Source: Acanthaster planci | Lineage: Eukaryota; Echinodermata; Asteroidea; Valvatida; Acanthasteridae | Assembly (NCBI RefSeq): GCF_001949145.1 | Contig: NW_019091398.1 | Coordinates: 1,580,751-1,644,750, forward strand | Reading direction: 5' to 3' | DNA: 64,000 nucleotides | Part shown: in pieces, positions 12,279 through 24,580 of the stretch | How positions within the stretch are numbered: position 1 is the stretch's first letter | Layout of the letters: each line of letters begins with the position of its first letter | Notes under the pieces: model-generated | The model's database searches: none | What the model was told of the DNA's origin: nothing | The model's input: the letters and a program-made list of their open reading frames with translations, nothing else | Program-made: the position numbers and the translations under genes

Positions 12279-14318
12279 TATGCATTAAATTGTGTGCCTG
12301 ATGGCAAAATACACATGTCCACCTCCTGCACTGGCCTTGTTGGTTACTCCAAGTTAAGCATCTGCATGATAAGGCCCGGTACATGGAGGTACAGGTGCCG
12401 ATACTTAGCCCAGTAACATCGTACACTACATTCATTAATATTATAAATTATTACATGTGCATTGGTTTATTTCGACTTTCTTGCAACCCGCAGGTTGAAT
12501 TGTACATGTATTATTACATTATATTAAAATTAATATTGTTTATGTAAATGTACATGTCGGCAAATTGATCTGATAATTACAAATAAGGCAATTCTGACAT
12601 GTACACATTCTCAGAATCCTAGAGTACATGTACGTGTACACTGTACTACATGTACCAGTTCTACATACGGTGAATATTCGGAAAGTGTTCCGTATCCAGC
12701 CACCACTTACCATACATTTACATTTATGTATCGTCCTCACTATGACTTGCATCTGATGAGCATGCACAATTTAGGGGTGAAAAATGTTTAAAATTTCTTG
12801 GAAAATACCAATACACAGTTTCCAATCGGCCCATAGAGTTGGTGCACAAGGTCTAGACTAACATGACTAAGGTGGTGGCCAGAAATGAAACTCTTTCCAA
12901 ACCTTCAAATATAAAAATTGGTAAAAGCCCAGAACTCATCTTGAGCATTCTCCCCCCCCACTGTCCCAAATGACAACTCACTCCCATCCTAGTGTAACGT
13001 TTGTAACACTGTTTACTACAGCATGTACCTGTAGCCATAATAGCAGTTAGAGATGTCAAAGGGGGGTTCAACAACTTATTGGCCCCTTCCCATTTGACGC
13101 AAAATAAAATCCCCTTCCAATTTGACGAGAAGGAAAAAAACCAAAAAAACTAGTCCAGGCCCAGGCCTCAAGCTTTTCAGTTTTCCCAGGCAACATTTAA
13201 TTTAAGTTTACCATCTAATGAGTGGAGTACATGTAATGTAAAATGAAAATAGGCCCTACGCCCTAAGTCAATTTTGGTTCGCTTTACAGTGTTCTTGATA
13301 CCTGTCATTGTCCATATACATTTAAAATGTACAATATGGAAGATTAAGAATTATGGACTAAACATTGCTAGATGACCAGCATGACCAGATGATGAACATG
13401 TTCATGATCAGATGATCATCATTTTGAGCCGTAATAACCATGATAACCTTTGTGAGTCATGTCGCGTCAGTGGTCTAGCTTCACGTCTGATGACATGACT
13501 TTCCATGATTGCACGGCTTGCCCGAGCCCCTATACCATAGCATAACTATAGGCCTACCCTCAGTTGTGGCAGGCTAGGGGTCCGTCGTCTACCGCGGCGC
13601 GCGGCGGATCCCTGCCAAAACAGTTCTGGGTACGCGCGAGGCCCATCATCGAATGTCATGAGGAAGTTTTGCCTCTCACTCTCACCATGCTCACTCGGCT
13701 AGCTGCCGGTATGTGGACCTACCTGTTGTGGCTATATCAGAATAGATCTGATCGACAGGGGGTGGCATTCCGTTGTTATCCATTCTAATTTCTATCTAGA
13801 TGAACCGATCCTTATTGTAACTAATTAATTCGACTCCCGAAGTTCACCACAGCGTATCCACATGCACTACTGGTAATGCCACGTATTGACAAAGATGATG
13901 TAGCTTGGAGAACGTTACGCGTACTTATCTTGTAGATGGTGTTCAAGGAAAAGGTTTCTCTCGTACATATGCAATTCGTAACAAATACCGTATAGCGCCG
14001 CATAGCGGAGCAGATGGAGAACTCTGACAAAAAGCTGTTACCACCACAGGCGCCATTCCAGGGTGTGCTTTAACAGGCACTCGTGCCCGTTCCTTTTGCG
14101 GCGCCTGCGTCTGTCATTAACATGCACTTTTGTCTACCAAAATGGCGCACATACGATTACAACGTTTTACGCATATTCACCGTCAAGTTGTCCATCTACG
14201 AGGCGTTAAACGATCTTTGGGACGTGATGATGCGCATCAATCCAACCTGACCCAACTTCAGTTGGATGGACGAATCATGAATCAGGCAATTGAATAACAC
14301 TTGTGGTTACGTGCTGCA

Positions 14319-14529
14319 NNNNNNNNNNNNNNNNNNNNNNNNNNNNNNNNNNNNNNNNNNNNNNNNNNNNNNNNNNNNNNNNNNNNNNNNNNNNNNNNNN
14401 NNNNNNNNNNNNNNNNNNNNNNNNNNNNNNNNNNNNNNNNNNNNNNNNNNNNNNNNNNNNNNNNNNNNNNNNNNNNNNNNNNNNNNNNNNNNNNNNNNNN
14501 NNNNNNNNNNNNNNNNNNNNNNNNNNNNN
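14319..14529. other. Assembly gap (211 N)
   Basis: A run of N. Sequence on both sides is non-coding as far as I can see, so no gene is known to be interrupted. A further single N is at 22401 in SF3B6 intron 2. Confidence 0.99.
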
Positions 14530-16645
14530 CCGGCCTAAGTCCTTCCAGTTCGGGTGCATGATCAGATTGGACTCACCCCTGGAGCTATTGCTACTCGGCT
14601 TGCATCAATGTGGAGTACTCACACTCAATTACAACTCGGGTATGGCAGGGTACTCATCAGCCTGTTCACGATTATTAGTACACGAAAATTAATTGTACTT
14701 GGCCCAAACTCGATTCTTTGTACACAGATTTTGGGTATATTTATCAGATCCTTATAGCTAGGTACTTGGTACTCTACCTACTCCGGAGAAAAAAATCAGT
14801 ACTTCATCACTTTCTATTGATAGCGTTTTTGCGCTGAGTGACGAGCATAGATTGACAAGAAACGCCGGGTGAACACAAACTGCCGGAGAATTCATTGATT
14901 TGTCAATACACATTTTTGAACGAATAGGGTAGAAGTTGAAAGTGTAAAGCGATTGTTGCATGTGTTTTAAGAAATACACATGCATACTGTGTTCACTTTA
15001 GTATTTCTTTTCTGTATTGTAAGTATACATGTACTCACTTGGACTCAGACTTCAGTAGGCTACTCCGCTCGCGATTGGACCATTGACTCGGCCTGTATTC
15101 GCCGTGCATCGATGATGTGTTGGACTCGGGCCCGGACTTCAACGACCCCGGCTCCTAAAGTACTCAGAGTACTCTGTACTTTCATTTGACTGGAGGACTC
15201 GATTCCAACACTGGTTTGCACAGGTCACTATATAGATAGATGATTGCGCTTCTAATCTGGGCCAAGGCTATAATTATTTGTTGAAATCTATTTTCAGCAT
15301 AACGTGTTTGATTTATATTTCACAGTTTAGGAATTACGAACGGTGTACACACGTAAAGAAGATTGGACTTGGTTTAACGAACATTGTGATGTTGAAAAAT
15401 TGCTTCTGGAACATTGGTTTGAATAAATAACAGATCTTTTTGTTTGTTCAACTGTGATTTTGAATAGGCCTGCTACATTGTTTTCTAGAAAACGTGTGCC
15501 CCAGAAATTCGCGTTTGGTCATTGGCTTGCCGTAGGAAACAAGTCCCTAATTTTAAGTATATTAAAATTATTATAATGTATATTAATTGTGTTAAGCTGA
15601 TGAATATCTTGTTTAGTTAAGAGTTCCGTTATAAGAATTCCACAATACAAAGCCTTGCCTTTTGAAGAAGAAGAAAAAAATCATACTACTGCGGCAGAGT
15701 TAATGTTTATGTGCAGTAACCTAAATAGAGTGGCACCCTTTATATGTTGGACAACTCAACCGTTTCGACTCGGGACAACTCGACCGCGGTGCCGGTGGGA
15801 CAACTCGACTATTTACCAAGTAGTCCGTTAATAAAGCCTGGTTTCCATATCGGCGTAAGGAACCCAGAGAGCAACGCAACCAAGACGCAAACTGCAACGC
15901 AGACATATGGAAACATGTCAAAAAGAAGTACATATCGCCGATAACCCAGACATAACACAAACCAGCCCCACACCATAGAGCTGTACCCAAAAGTGTTGAT
16001 TTTAACACCCAAGTTTTTACAGTGTATGGATGTAAATAAACAAGTGTCATTGCTCTGTACTTGTGCGCCTTAAGGTTCCTTTCCGTACGTTTTTTTTTGT
16101 GCGTTGTGTACACGGTGCGTTCATGCGTTTCAATTTACAGACACAAAAATTGACCCCATTAACATAACACACGTGTGCGTTGCGTTCAGCCGTCAAAATT
16201 CCTCCGGGGAGTGATTTTGACGGGTATGCAACACTTGACGCAAGTGTTGACGGGCATAGGGAAAATAAATATTCAATATAGACACGCCGGACATTCGCGT
16301 ATGTTGTACTTCCCCGTTGCATTTAGAATACATGATTCGATACTATCTGATTTCGAATGTTCTACAAGCACGCATACTGATTCAAAATGTCTGCGCCCAG
16401 GAAGGTGTCAAATGTTCTCTGCGCGGAGAATAAGAAGTTACGGGAGCGCTCTAGTATTTTTATGTAAAGTTCTATGCCCCAAACGGATCGGCAAAGTTGA
16501 GCCCAGTTCAACTTCAATGCCGACTGTCTGTGTTGAGTTGCTGAGTAGGCTATAAAACACACACGCTTGCATGACGTGCGTACAACGATGTTAGTCTCAC
16601 TGAGTAACACTCATTTTGACCATTCTCCTTGTTATAGTAGCATAT

Positions 16646-17465
16646 TGTGACGTGACAGAGGGCGCCAGTCACTAAGCACGGTACAGAGTTATAGATGGCG
16701 CTCTGCCCAGTAACAGAGGCAGCTCAGATGTTAGGCGCGCATAGCTAGGTGTGTGTTAAGCAAGCGCGGCGCATAGGCTCCGCCTTGTGCGTTGTGCGAC
16801 AGGGCAGCGGAAGTCACTGCTTATAGTCACGTGAGCGTGAGCGCGGGCGTGGTCTGTGCAAGGGTTAGAGTCACCTAGCCTAGTGTGACTGTGCCAAAGT
16901 CCGAGTGGTGCGTGTGCTGTTGAGGGGCTCGGTAGGTTTAGGGGCTGATTGGTGGTGCGGTATAGTTCCTGATCTTGCGGTCGATGCAAGGGGCGGATTG
17001 CTTTCTCGTGACGTGAGTTGCGTGTAGCGCAGCCCTGACAATAAGCCCCGCAGACTTGCTAAAGTCCCTGATTCGGCACTGGATGCCCACAATTAATTGT
17101 GGTGTTCGCTGCTCTGGGTGAAGTCCGGTCATGTATAATCACGCAGTCTCCCCGTCAATAGCGCCCTCTACTGGTGTATTGGTTGAGTGTGTTGATGAAT
17201 AAACCAGCCGCTTGTTAATTATTGTATATAAGTCAGGAGTCCAGGCGAAGTTTATTTCAAGTCAGGTCTGTCCAGGTTACGCCATTAAGTTTCGACCAAT
17301 CTGATTAGCCATCATCTCGACGAAGACCAACTTTCTTGGGGGACGGTATACGTCGGTCCCAACGGACTCGTCCCTAGCTGCTCAGGGACTCTCCGGCGTG
17401 CCGTCCGACGCACCGCGCCTCGAGGAAGAGGGCGAGGGCCTTCGTCGGAGGGGCGCGGCGTCACA
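16646..17465. mobile_element. Solo LTR, probably Ty3/gypsy-type, 820 bp
   Basis: The segment begins TGTGACG and ends CGTCACA, the short inverted ends expected of an LTR. It is flanked on both sides by ATAT, a candidate 4-bp target duplication. Inside are AATAAA (17198-17203) and a TATA-like TGTATATAAG (about 17223-17232). There is no gag-pol and no second LTR in the window, so a solo LTR left by recombination is the simplest reading. The Ty3/gypsy label is a guess from the ends and duplication size. Confidence 0.5.
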
Positions 17466-17765
17466 ATATGCAGCCCCAATCATCAACAAAATAGCTGACC
17501 GTTATACAAACTACATCAAACTGAAGTATCAGTTTGGCTCCAAGAGGCAACACTGCCACCTAAAAACAGAATTTTTTTCCCAAAAATTCCCGATTTTCGG
17601 GCGCCATTTTGTTCAATTTTTGGTGGAATGATGTCGCGCAGCGTCTCTTCCGCGACTTTCTGTCTGTGGACCGCCTGCGTTAAACGACCGTATGACACCA
17701 TATTAACCCACATATAGTAGTTGCATGTTGCGACTCCCTTCGACTGCGGGGCACTGAGCGGGTTA

Positions 17766-18043
17766 GGGGAGGGAGCAGGTTAGCGTAGCGGTTCTTTCCT
17801 CGCTTTGTACCAATGAGGCCTGGGTTCGAGTCCCAGCTTGGCCCGGCCAAGGCCTTAAGTGCATTTGGTTTCCACTCCGCACTTGCCCTTGCAGGTTTTC
17901 CCGGGTACTCTGGTTTCCTGCTGTCTCTAAAACTTGACCTTCATCCTAACTCCGTAATGTGATGCTGATTAATAAAGGATATGAATAAATGTATAGTTAT
18001 ATATTGGCGCAAAATAGCCTGAGTAGCTGAAGCACCATTAACT
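17766..18043 (+). mobile_element. tRNA-derived SINE, copy 1
   Basis: The head looks like a tRNA, with an A-box-like GTTAGCGTAGCGG and a perfect B-box core GGTTCGAGTCC. A body of about 170 bp follows, then a short (ACC/ACT)n tail. The body includes CTCCGTAATGTGATGCTG then ATTAATAAA. The same element in reverse orientation is at 48328-48594, and the alignment of the two defines the ends. It is inserted inside the 15747-18382 element. Confidence 0.85.
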
Positions 18044-18798
18044 ACTACCACCACTACTACTATACAATACTACTACTTCTTCTTTTTTGCTGCAACGAAA
18101 TTGGTCCAGCAAAAATGTGAATATTCAGCATCCAAATAGACAGGGCTAATCGATTCGCATGCTAAACCGAAGCTACATGTAGCTACTGGTCCCTATACAG
18201 TATAGGGATGCGGCGGCGCGGCGTACGTGGCCTCGACGCAAGTGACGATCGGGCATGGCCCGGCGCACGCAGCGCATAGTCTGCGGTTCACAGGCGCCTA
18301 CGCTGAGTAATATCGAACCGGTCGAGTTGTCTCAACGGTCGAGTTGTTCGGAGTCGACTTGGCAAACGGTCGAGTTGTCCAAGACCCTTAAAATATTGTT
18401 CCACTTATAGATTAGATTCCTCTCCCTTTCTTTGCAGTCCACCCCCCTCTTTGTTAGTATATCAATTTTCCAGTTTAACCCACCAACCATTTCAATCTGA
18501 TTATTACTGGGGCCCAACTTCTCATTTCGGTCCTCAGATTGCGCTTATCCAACGTCAAATGGTCAAAGATCGCAATTGGGAAATGCAATGTCATGACCTT
18601 CAGCCTTCGTCACTTAGGCCTATATATAATTCCTTCCATTTTACTTAAAAAACCTTTTGCAGGAATGTGCAACTCTAAAGTCTTCAAATATTTGCCAGTT
18701 TAATTTTATCAATGATGTTCCAACACAAGCTAGTATTATTTTTAAAAACAGTTTATATACAAGAATAACTAACGTGTTCACGACGGATTCCTTTCAAG

Positions 18799-21700
18799 AT
18801 GGCGATGCAAGCTGCCCGACGACAAAATGTGAGTTAAAATGTACCGAAAATCTTCCTTTGGGAGGATTACTTGAATAAAATGAAGTTGAATTATGAATTA
18901 CATTAAAGATATCAATATTTGTGGAAAAGCTAGTGGTTTGTTTGAGTTTCCTGGTCATCGTTTTGGCATGTTTGGGGTGTCGGTCATTTCGCCCCGGTTC
19001 AGCTTCGCCCCTAACCACTTCGCTTCTAACCACTTCGCCCCATCCCGATATCGCCCCATCCCTGCATTGCCTCATTTGCACTTCGCCCCATTTCGATTTT
19101 GCCTCATCGAAATCGTCCTTTTTTATTTCCTCTTTTAGTTTAACAAAGGCATATGCAACAAATAAAAATGTCAACAGTTTTAGTGGGCCTACCGTCCTAG
19201 CCTAGCCAACATGGCCAAGCATGACAAGTCAGACGTTCAGCTAGCTACCGCCGTACCAGCATGACCGGTATACCCCCAGAACAGTGGGGTTCGACATTCA
19301 TGGGAGCGGGGCGGATGTTGGACCCCACAGTTCTGGGGGCATGGTTCCGCTTGAGACAACTTGCTAATACGAATGTTCAATGCATAGACATTGCCTATTT
19401 CTGACCTCGCAACTAAGGTTGCATGTATGATGTACGATATTTATTCACCAGAATCAAATAATCGCCAAAGATGAAGCACAGATCATACTGTGTTTTTTTT
19501 AATAGGTGCCTGGTTCTGTTTTCGAGAGGTAGGCCTACCAGTTCATCATGCAAAAGTACATGTAATTCAAACACCGAAATTTCTCAATTGTAAGCTTTAC
19601 ATGTAAACATGGTAAATAGAAAAGAGGGACGGGGGCTTGGGACTTACTTGGGGAAATGTTCATTTTTTAATCCAACCATGGAGGTACATGTACATGTAGT
19701 AAAACACCGTCAACAAGGGTACACGTACCCCAATATGAGTTGTGCAATTCACATACATGTACATGTAGGCCTAAATTTGTAGCTTTGCATAAATTTGTAT
19801 TGCTTTGAAATAAAGGAAATAAACCCAATACAAGTCCAGCTGTTCATTTCACCAACCTACATGTACATGTAGCCAATAGTGAGTGAATGCCATAGAGCAA
19901 CACCATGCCCTTTCGGGAACCCCTTTCAGAGCTCCCCACTTCTGGAGAGGCAAACTCCTCAAGCACTGATGGGTGAAGTGGAAGTGTGGCGGTGGGGCGA
20001 AGCGCCCATGGGGCGATGCAGTTAGGGGCGACATAGAAATGGGGTGAAGTGACTGTAAAGCTTTTTGTGCTTTTTAGAATTATGAATGAAACATGATGGT
20101 CTTCTAGGCCTAGGCCTAGGCCCACCCTCAGATCTGGGGGGTCCGACGTCCGCCCTGCTCATGGACGTGATGGAAGTGGGATGGACATCGGAGTAGGGGA
20201 TGTAGGGGATGTCCCCGGATGTAGATGTACATGTACATGTACATTCAATGTTGAACGTGCATGACATGTTGAAAAGCAGTCATGGCAGCTCCAGTTGGGT
20301 TATTCAATTTTTTCATGTTTTTGTCACATCTTACATGTAAATAAAGATTTTTTAAGTTCAAGTCAGGTTTATTTTAATTTTCAACCATGCCGACACCACA
20401 GACAGGGACAGGTTGTTAAATAAATCATGATGTAACATTAGGCTACCGGTAGGCCTGCATGTGCATTATCCAGGCCTTCAAAAAGTTTTAAAATTTCATT
20501 TCCTAAATCTAGCCCGGCTATCTGGCTAAAGTGCATTCTTTATGTTCTTTAAAAGTGCGTAAATTTCAAATCTGTGCACACAATTTTTTAATTTTGTTGT
20601 AATTTTAATGGTCCATTAAAATAGCACAAAGTAATACAAATTTTGGCACATGAATCTGCAGGCAACAGTCGTACATGTACATGTATGTACATGTACACGT
20701 ATGAGACTGACAATGTATACCAGTACACGTTTTGCATAAATTTAAGTTAAGCTTGGGTCTGTTGTCGCGTCCATTTGATATTTGTGCTGCATGAAGATAT
20801 AAAATGTGACACTTATGGGGCACAGATAGGTACATGTACTGTACATACTGTACCTGTTTCGAGTTTGATATGTCTGACGGAGTTTCGCCTGTTACTTCTG
20901 AGCTCTTTGATGAATATTTGCCTCTTGAGAGTTATTCAATTTCCCTGTTGACATTTAACCTAGACTTTACTTGCCTTTACAAAATACTCTCTGACCCATT
21001 AATTAGAAGAAAAAATCTGCAATAAAAGTGGGACCCCAAACAAAACAAATAACAATCAGAGAGAATAAGAATTTCAAAACAGCCCCCCAAAACTACTACT
21101 GTAGTTTGTACTGGGATTCTAGCCGTTACTGAAGGCAACCATTTCTCAGCTTGACTGGTGCCCGCCCCAATAATAATTGAGACAGCTGGAGAATTCTGAG
21201 GGAATGGGAACCAGCATAGATCCCAGCATCCTCGCCCGGTCCAACGCTAACCATGGTGTACATGTACATGTAGTTTGATCTATACAAAAAATATGCACAT
21301 TAAACGATTGTGCTCAATCTGGCTCAGTTGGGTGAAAACACAAACGAAAGATGAAAAATTGTCACTACACAGACTACAGTGTATACATGTACATGTTATG
21401 ATTGCATCAAACCCTGAAACGTGCTTCAAACAGTTTGACATGACGTACATGTACATGTTAGTGATTGCATCAAACCCTGAAACGTGCTTCAAACAGTTTG
21501 ATATGACGTACATGTATAATAATTTACATGTTGAAGCACATACACTTAGCCATGTTGTACATGTGCATGAACATTTTACTGCAAGTTTTGGTAAATTGTA
21601 GTGTTAAAACATTGCTTTATCGCAAACACCATGTACCACACATTGTGTGTACAGTATGTAGTTATAATGTCCTCATTTTAGTCTGTGGAATTCGACAAAA

Positions 21701-24580
21701 GGAAATTTGGTTTTGTACTGGTATCAAATTACATTTACATGTACAAACCATACCATGTACATTCATATGCATGTATGCAGGTACAAAGATTAACAAGCCG
21801 GACAATGTCTTCTTTTTTTCCAAAGGTGAGATTGCCACCTGAAGTCAATCGCATCCTTTACGTTCGGAATCTTCCATATAAGATCACAGCAGAAGAAATG
21901 TATGATATCTTCGGCAAATATGGTGCAATCAGACAAATCAGAGTGTAAGTACAATGCTCTAAGCATAATTTTTATGGATGAGATCTTGAGGAGCAAATAT
22001 TTGACGTCATTGCCATGAAAAGTTAAGGATACACTGTATAAATGTATGTATGTGTGGAAATGCTTGGAAAGAATTCCATCGACAGATGCTACTACATGTA
22101 CATGTAGTAGTTACCCTGTAGTAGCCTATTAGCCCTCTGAAAGCAATAAAATCTTGTAAAAGTTAAATTCAGCAGTTGAAATGTTGAGATGTTCACTTAG
22201 AAAACACATTGAATTTTTCAGACCAGTACCAAAGTGTTTGTGCACAGGGTGTCAAGCAGCATACAATGTACATGTACATGACAGTTTATATGGAATTCTT
22301 TCCAAATGCTTCCTTTTTCATTACCCATGTTAACTGGGGTGCAAAATGTTTTCATCAGTACCTACATGTACAGTTGGATGGATTGTTGAGGATTTAGGAG
22401 NTTGCTAACCAAAGTGGCCAGACCTGTAGTGCTCAAAAACAATATAAAGTGCATACATGTACATGTACATATACCAGTATACCATCAGCTATGGTGCAGT
22501 GGTCAGGTTTTCAGGGATATTACATATGTAATATAATACATGTATTGTTAAAAACCTGAATAAAGTACATAGTGTCCGTGCACCATTCTAAAATGTGATC
22601 AATTTGTGTTTTACATGTATATTTTTGCATGAAACCCTAATCTGAAGCATGTACTATTTTAAGATGAACTGAGATGATGATATTTTGGAGAGACCGTTCG
22701 TATGCATGCGGTTTCTATTAAATACAGCACAATGAAGAGATTTTGTTGAATTTTAGATTGGAATTTCATGAACGGGGGTTTGTAAAAATATTCAGCACTA
22801 TAATACCCGCTTCAACATTGAAGTACAGGAGGCATCAAATTAATGCACTTGAAATTCATATTTTTCTGCAGCAAGTATTTTACTACTTACATGTACATGT
22901 ATGTACATGTACATGTATATGCTCATGTCGGAAGTAAAGATCCTGTAAGCTGAGCATAAACTATGTACATGTACACATTGTACTAAATTCACAGATATTA
23001 ACATAAACTCAAAGGAAATGTATTTGTTGAGAAAACCTGTTGAAATTACACAGAGATTCATCTACATGTAGCGAAAGATGCCCTACAGAAAATACAATAT
23101 GCTACAAATTTACTGTAGAACGGCTTGATGAAATACTAGAAAGCAAATAAAAACATCTCAGTTGCATGGCAAAGAATTCTGAATTTTTTGAGAAAAATGG
23201 TTTGGATTGCAATTTCACTACCACAGGTGGCAAAAACAGTCAATCTAGAAAATACCATATTTTAATATTATGGAGAGAAAAAAACTTGGTTAGATGCCAC
23301 GAAGTAGGTGGCAATGCCTTAACCATTTGTGTGTTATAAACGCCTTGCGGCGTCTTCCGTCCTTGTCAAGGGGAGTGCTAACCTTCTCTCCTTTCATACA
23401 ACACATTGAAAACGTTTGATGCATTTTGCATTTGTAAGCCACTCTTTACCTTGATTCTTTGTCACAGTATCTTTGTGAAATTTAAAAAAATTTAGAATTA
23501 GCCCATGACAAACACCAAAATGCTGTCAAATTGATGCAGGTATTTTTCTGATTTCTACGATATATTTTGCCAACAAGTTGATGCCTGAGAATTTATAAAT
23601 ACTGTAGACGTTTGTTTTTGCAGTGCATGCTGGGAATTATATGCTAATTAGGATGACTCAGCAGTTTTCCATTGCTTGTGCATACATGCAGGCTTTTTCA
23701 TGTGCAATGTTTTTGTACCGATATGTTGTTTCCAGTGCAGTTGTTCCTGTGTAAATTTGCACAGGTGGATCTGGGGATATTGTCTTTGTACTTGCTATAG
23801 AGTCTATTGAAGATAATTGATTTGTTTTTGGTTTCCTTTGTATTAAAATTCCCTAAGAAAACTGAAGCATTTTTGTCCAGTTCCAAAATCTGTATCATAA
23901 ATTCAAGCCAAACATATTTACTTAACATGCAGGTTTTTGAACTGTGATTTTCAGTAATGAATTTCTGAATGATTATCGGTCATTTCATGATAATTTTATT
24001 GATGATTGTTCTCCATTGCTCTTGTTTCTACACCTCAGTGGCACCAATTCTGACACCAAAGGGACAGCATATGTCGTCTATGATGACATTTTTGATGCTA
24101 AGAATGCCTGTGACCACCTTTCCGGCTTCAACGTGTGCGGGAGATACCTCGTTGTACTGTACTACCAACCTAACAGAGTGAGTGTCTTGGGGTTTTCTTT
24201 TATCAATTGTGATTACAAATAGAGGATGCTGTCCTTGCTCTGGACTGTCTGTTTGTTTGCTCGTCTGTCCGAGTATTAGACCATCTGGCTGCCTGTCCAT
24301 GCTTGTCACTTAATTTGTGTTTCCGTCTCCCAATGTGTTTTGAACTCAAATATCAGCTTGGGTAATAAAGGTCGAGGTTATGTTAGGGTAAAGATGAAAG
24401 ATATTTACTGGGCACATATCCTGCCCGTGTTTTTTCCCCCATAGTGTACTTATAGTCCATTGCTATCTGTCTGTTTGTCTTTCCTCTCAGGCTTTCAAGA
24501 AGGTGGATCAGGCTAAGAAACAAGCCGAACTGGACAAGATGAAGGCTAAATATGGACTGAGCACGCCGGAGATCAAGTAG
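18799..24580 (+). CDS. SF3B6: Splicing factor 3B subunit 6 (SF3b p14 / SF3B14)
   Basis: Coding exons are 18799-18828, 21826-21944, 24039-24177 and 24491-24580 (stop TAG). They total 378 nt, or 125 residues, exactly the human length. Start context is AAGATGGCG, followed by [11 protein letters not shown] single RRM spans about residues 17-95. RNP2-like [12 protein letters not shown] and the family block [18 protein letters not shown] are intact, as are [20 protein letters not shown] and [19 protein letters not shown]. The C-terminal Lys-rich tail is more diverged. In the family, p14 sits in the SF3b complex of U2 snRNP and contacts SF3B1 and the branch-site region. Exon phases are 0, 2, 0, with consensus donors (GTGAGT, GTAAGT, GTGAGT). 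Introns are about 3.0, 2.1 and 0.3 kb; intron 1 holds a transposon. Confidence 0.97.
18983..20054. mobile_element. 1.07 kb inverted-repeat element with CTTCGCCCC motifs (in SF3B6 intron 1)
   Basis: The left end (about 18983-19105) is a run of TTTCGCCCC/CTTCGCCCC words every 15-18 bases, with spacers such as TAACCA and ATCCC. The right end (about 19970-20054) is the inverted counterpart, with GGGGCGAAG, GGGGCGATG, GGGGCGACA and GGGGTGAAGTGAC. The interior is non-coding with one TACATG run. I read it as a non-autonomous DNA transposon or foldback element. Confidence 0.55.
21384..21516. repeat. Two-copy direct repeat, 62-63 bp
   Basis: Two adjacent, nearly identical copies each run from TACATGTACATGTTA through GATTGCATCAAACCCTGAAA and CGTGCTTCAAACAGTTTGA to ATGACG. 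The junctions fall at TACATG words, suggesting duplication by slippage or unequal pairing at the microsatellite. It is in SF3B6 intron 1. Confidence 0.85.

Larger units (their letters stand above)
15747..18382. mobile_element. 2.6 kb inverted-repeat element with GACAACTCGACCG motifs
   Basis: The left terminus (15747-15811) contains TTGGACAACTC and two more copies of GGACAACTCGAC spaced about 20-28 bases. The right terminus (18316-18382) is the inverse: three copies of CGGTCGAGTTGTC ending in GAGTTGTCCAA. The element is a host for later insertions, namely a solo LTR (16646-17465) and a SINE (17766-18043). Removing them leaves about 1.5 kb. I see no transposase frame, so it is probably non-autonomous. 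No confident target-site duplication was found. Confidence 0.62.
10881..18798. other. Head-to-head interval between the TPD52-family gene and SF3B6
   Basis: About 8 kb without a gene I can support. It holds a foldback element (11952-12278), a 211-base gap (14319-14529), a nested transposon block (15747-18382) and TACATG tracts up to about 12.7 kb. From about 13.5 kb the sequence is more GC- and CpG-rich, with GACTCG/TACTC-rich stretches around 14.5-15.2 kb. A 52-codon ATG frame at 14141-14299 matches nothing I recognise and is not annotated. Confidence 0.6.

Noticed and set aside
13560-13660. GC-rich stretch that might be a CpG promoter or a gene end
   Set aside because: No coding frame, TATA or conserved exon is associated, and it may be transposon-derived. 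Nothing definite can be claimed.
14141-14299. 52-codon frame beginning MAHIRLQRFTHIHR with a good start context
   Set aside because: No recognised similarity, and it runs into the area of the assembly gap. It could be chance in a GC-richer stretch.
15985-16023. Short segment with TTTTTACAGTG end resembling the MITE at 39722-39901
   Set aside because: Only one end is present and it lies inside another element, so it was mentioned as a fragment but not called as a feature.
17820-17832. tRNA gene (B-box GGTTCGAGTCC)
   Set aside because: The head does not form a full tRNA cloverleaf by eye, and the same unit with a shared body occurs at 48328-48594, so it is a SINE head and not a functional tRNA.
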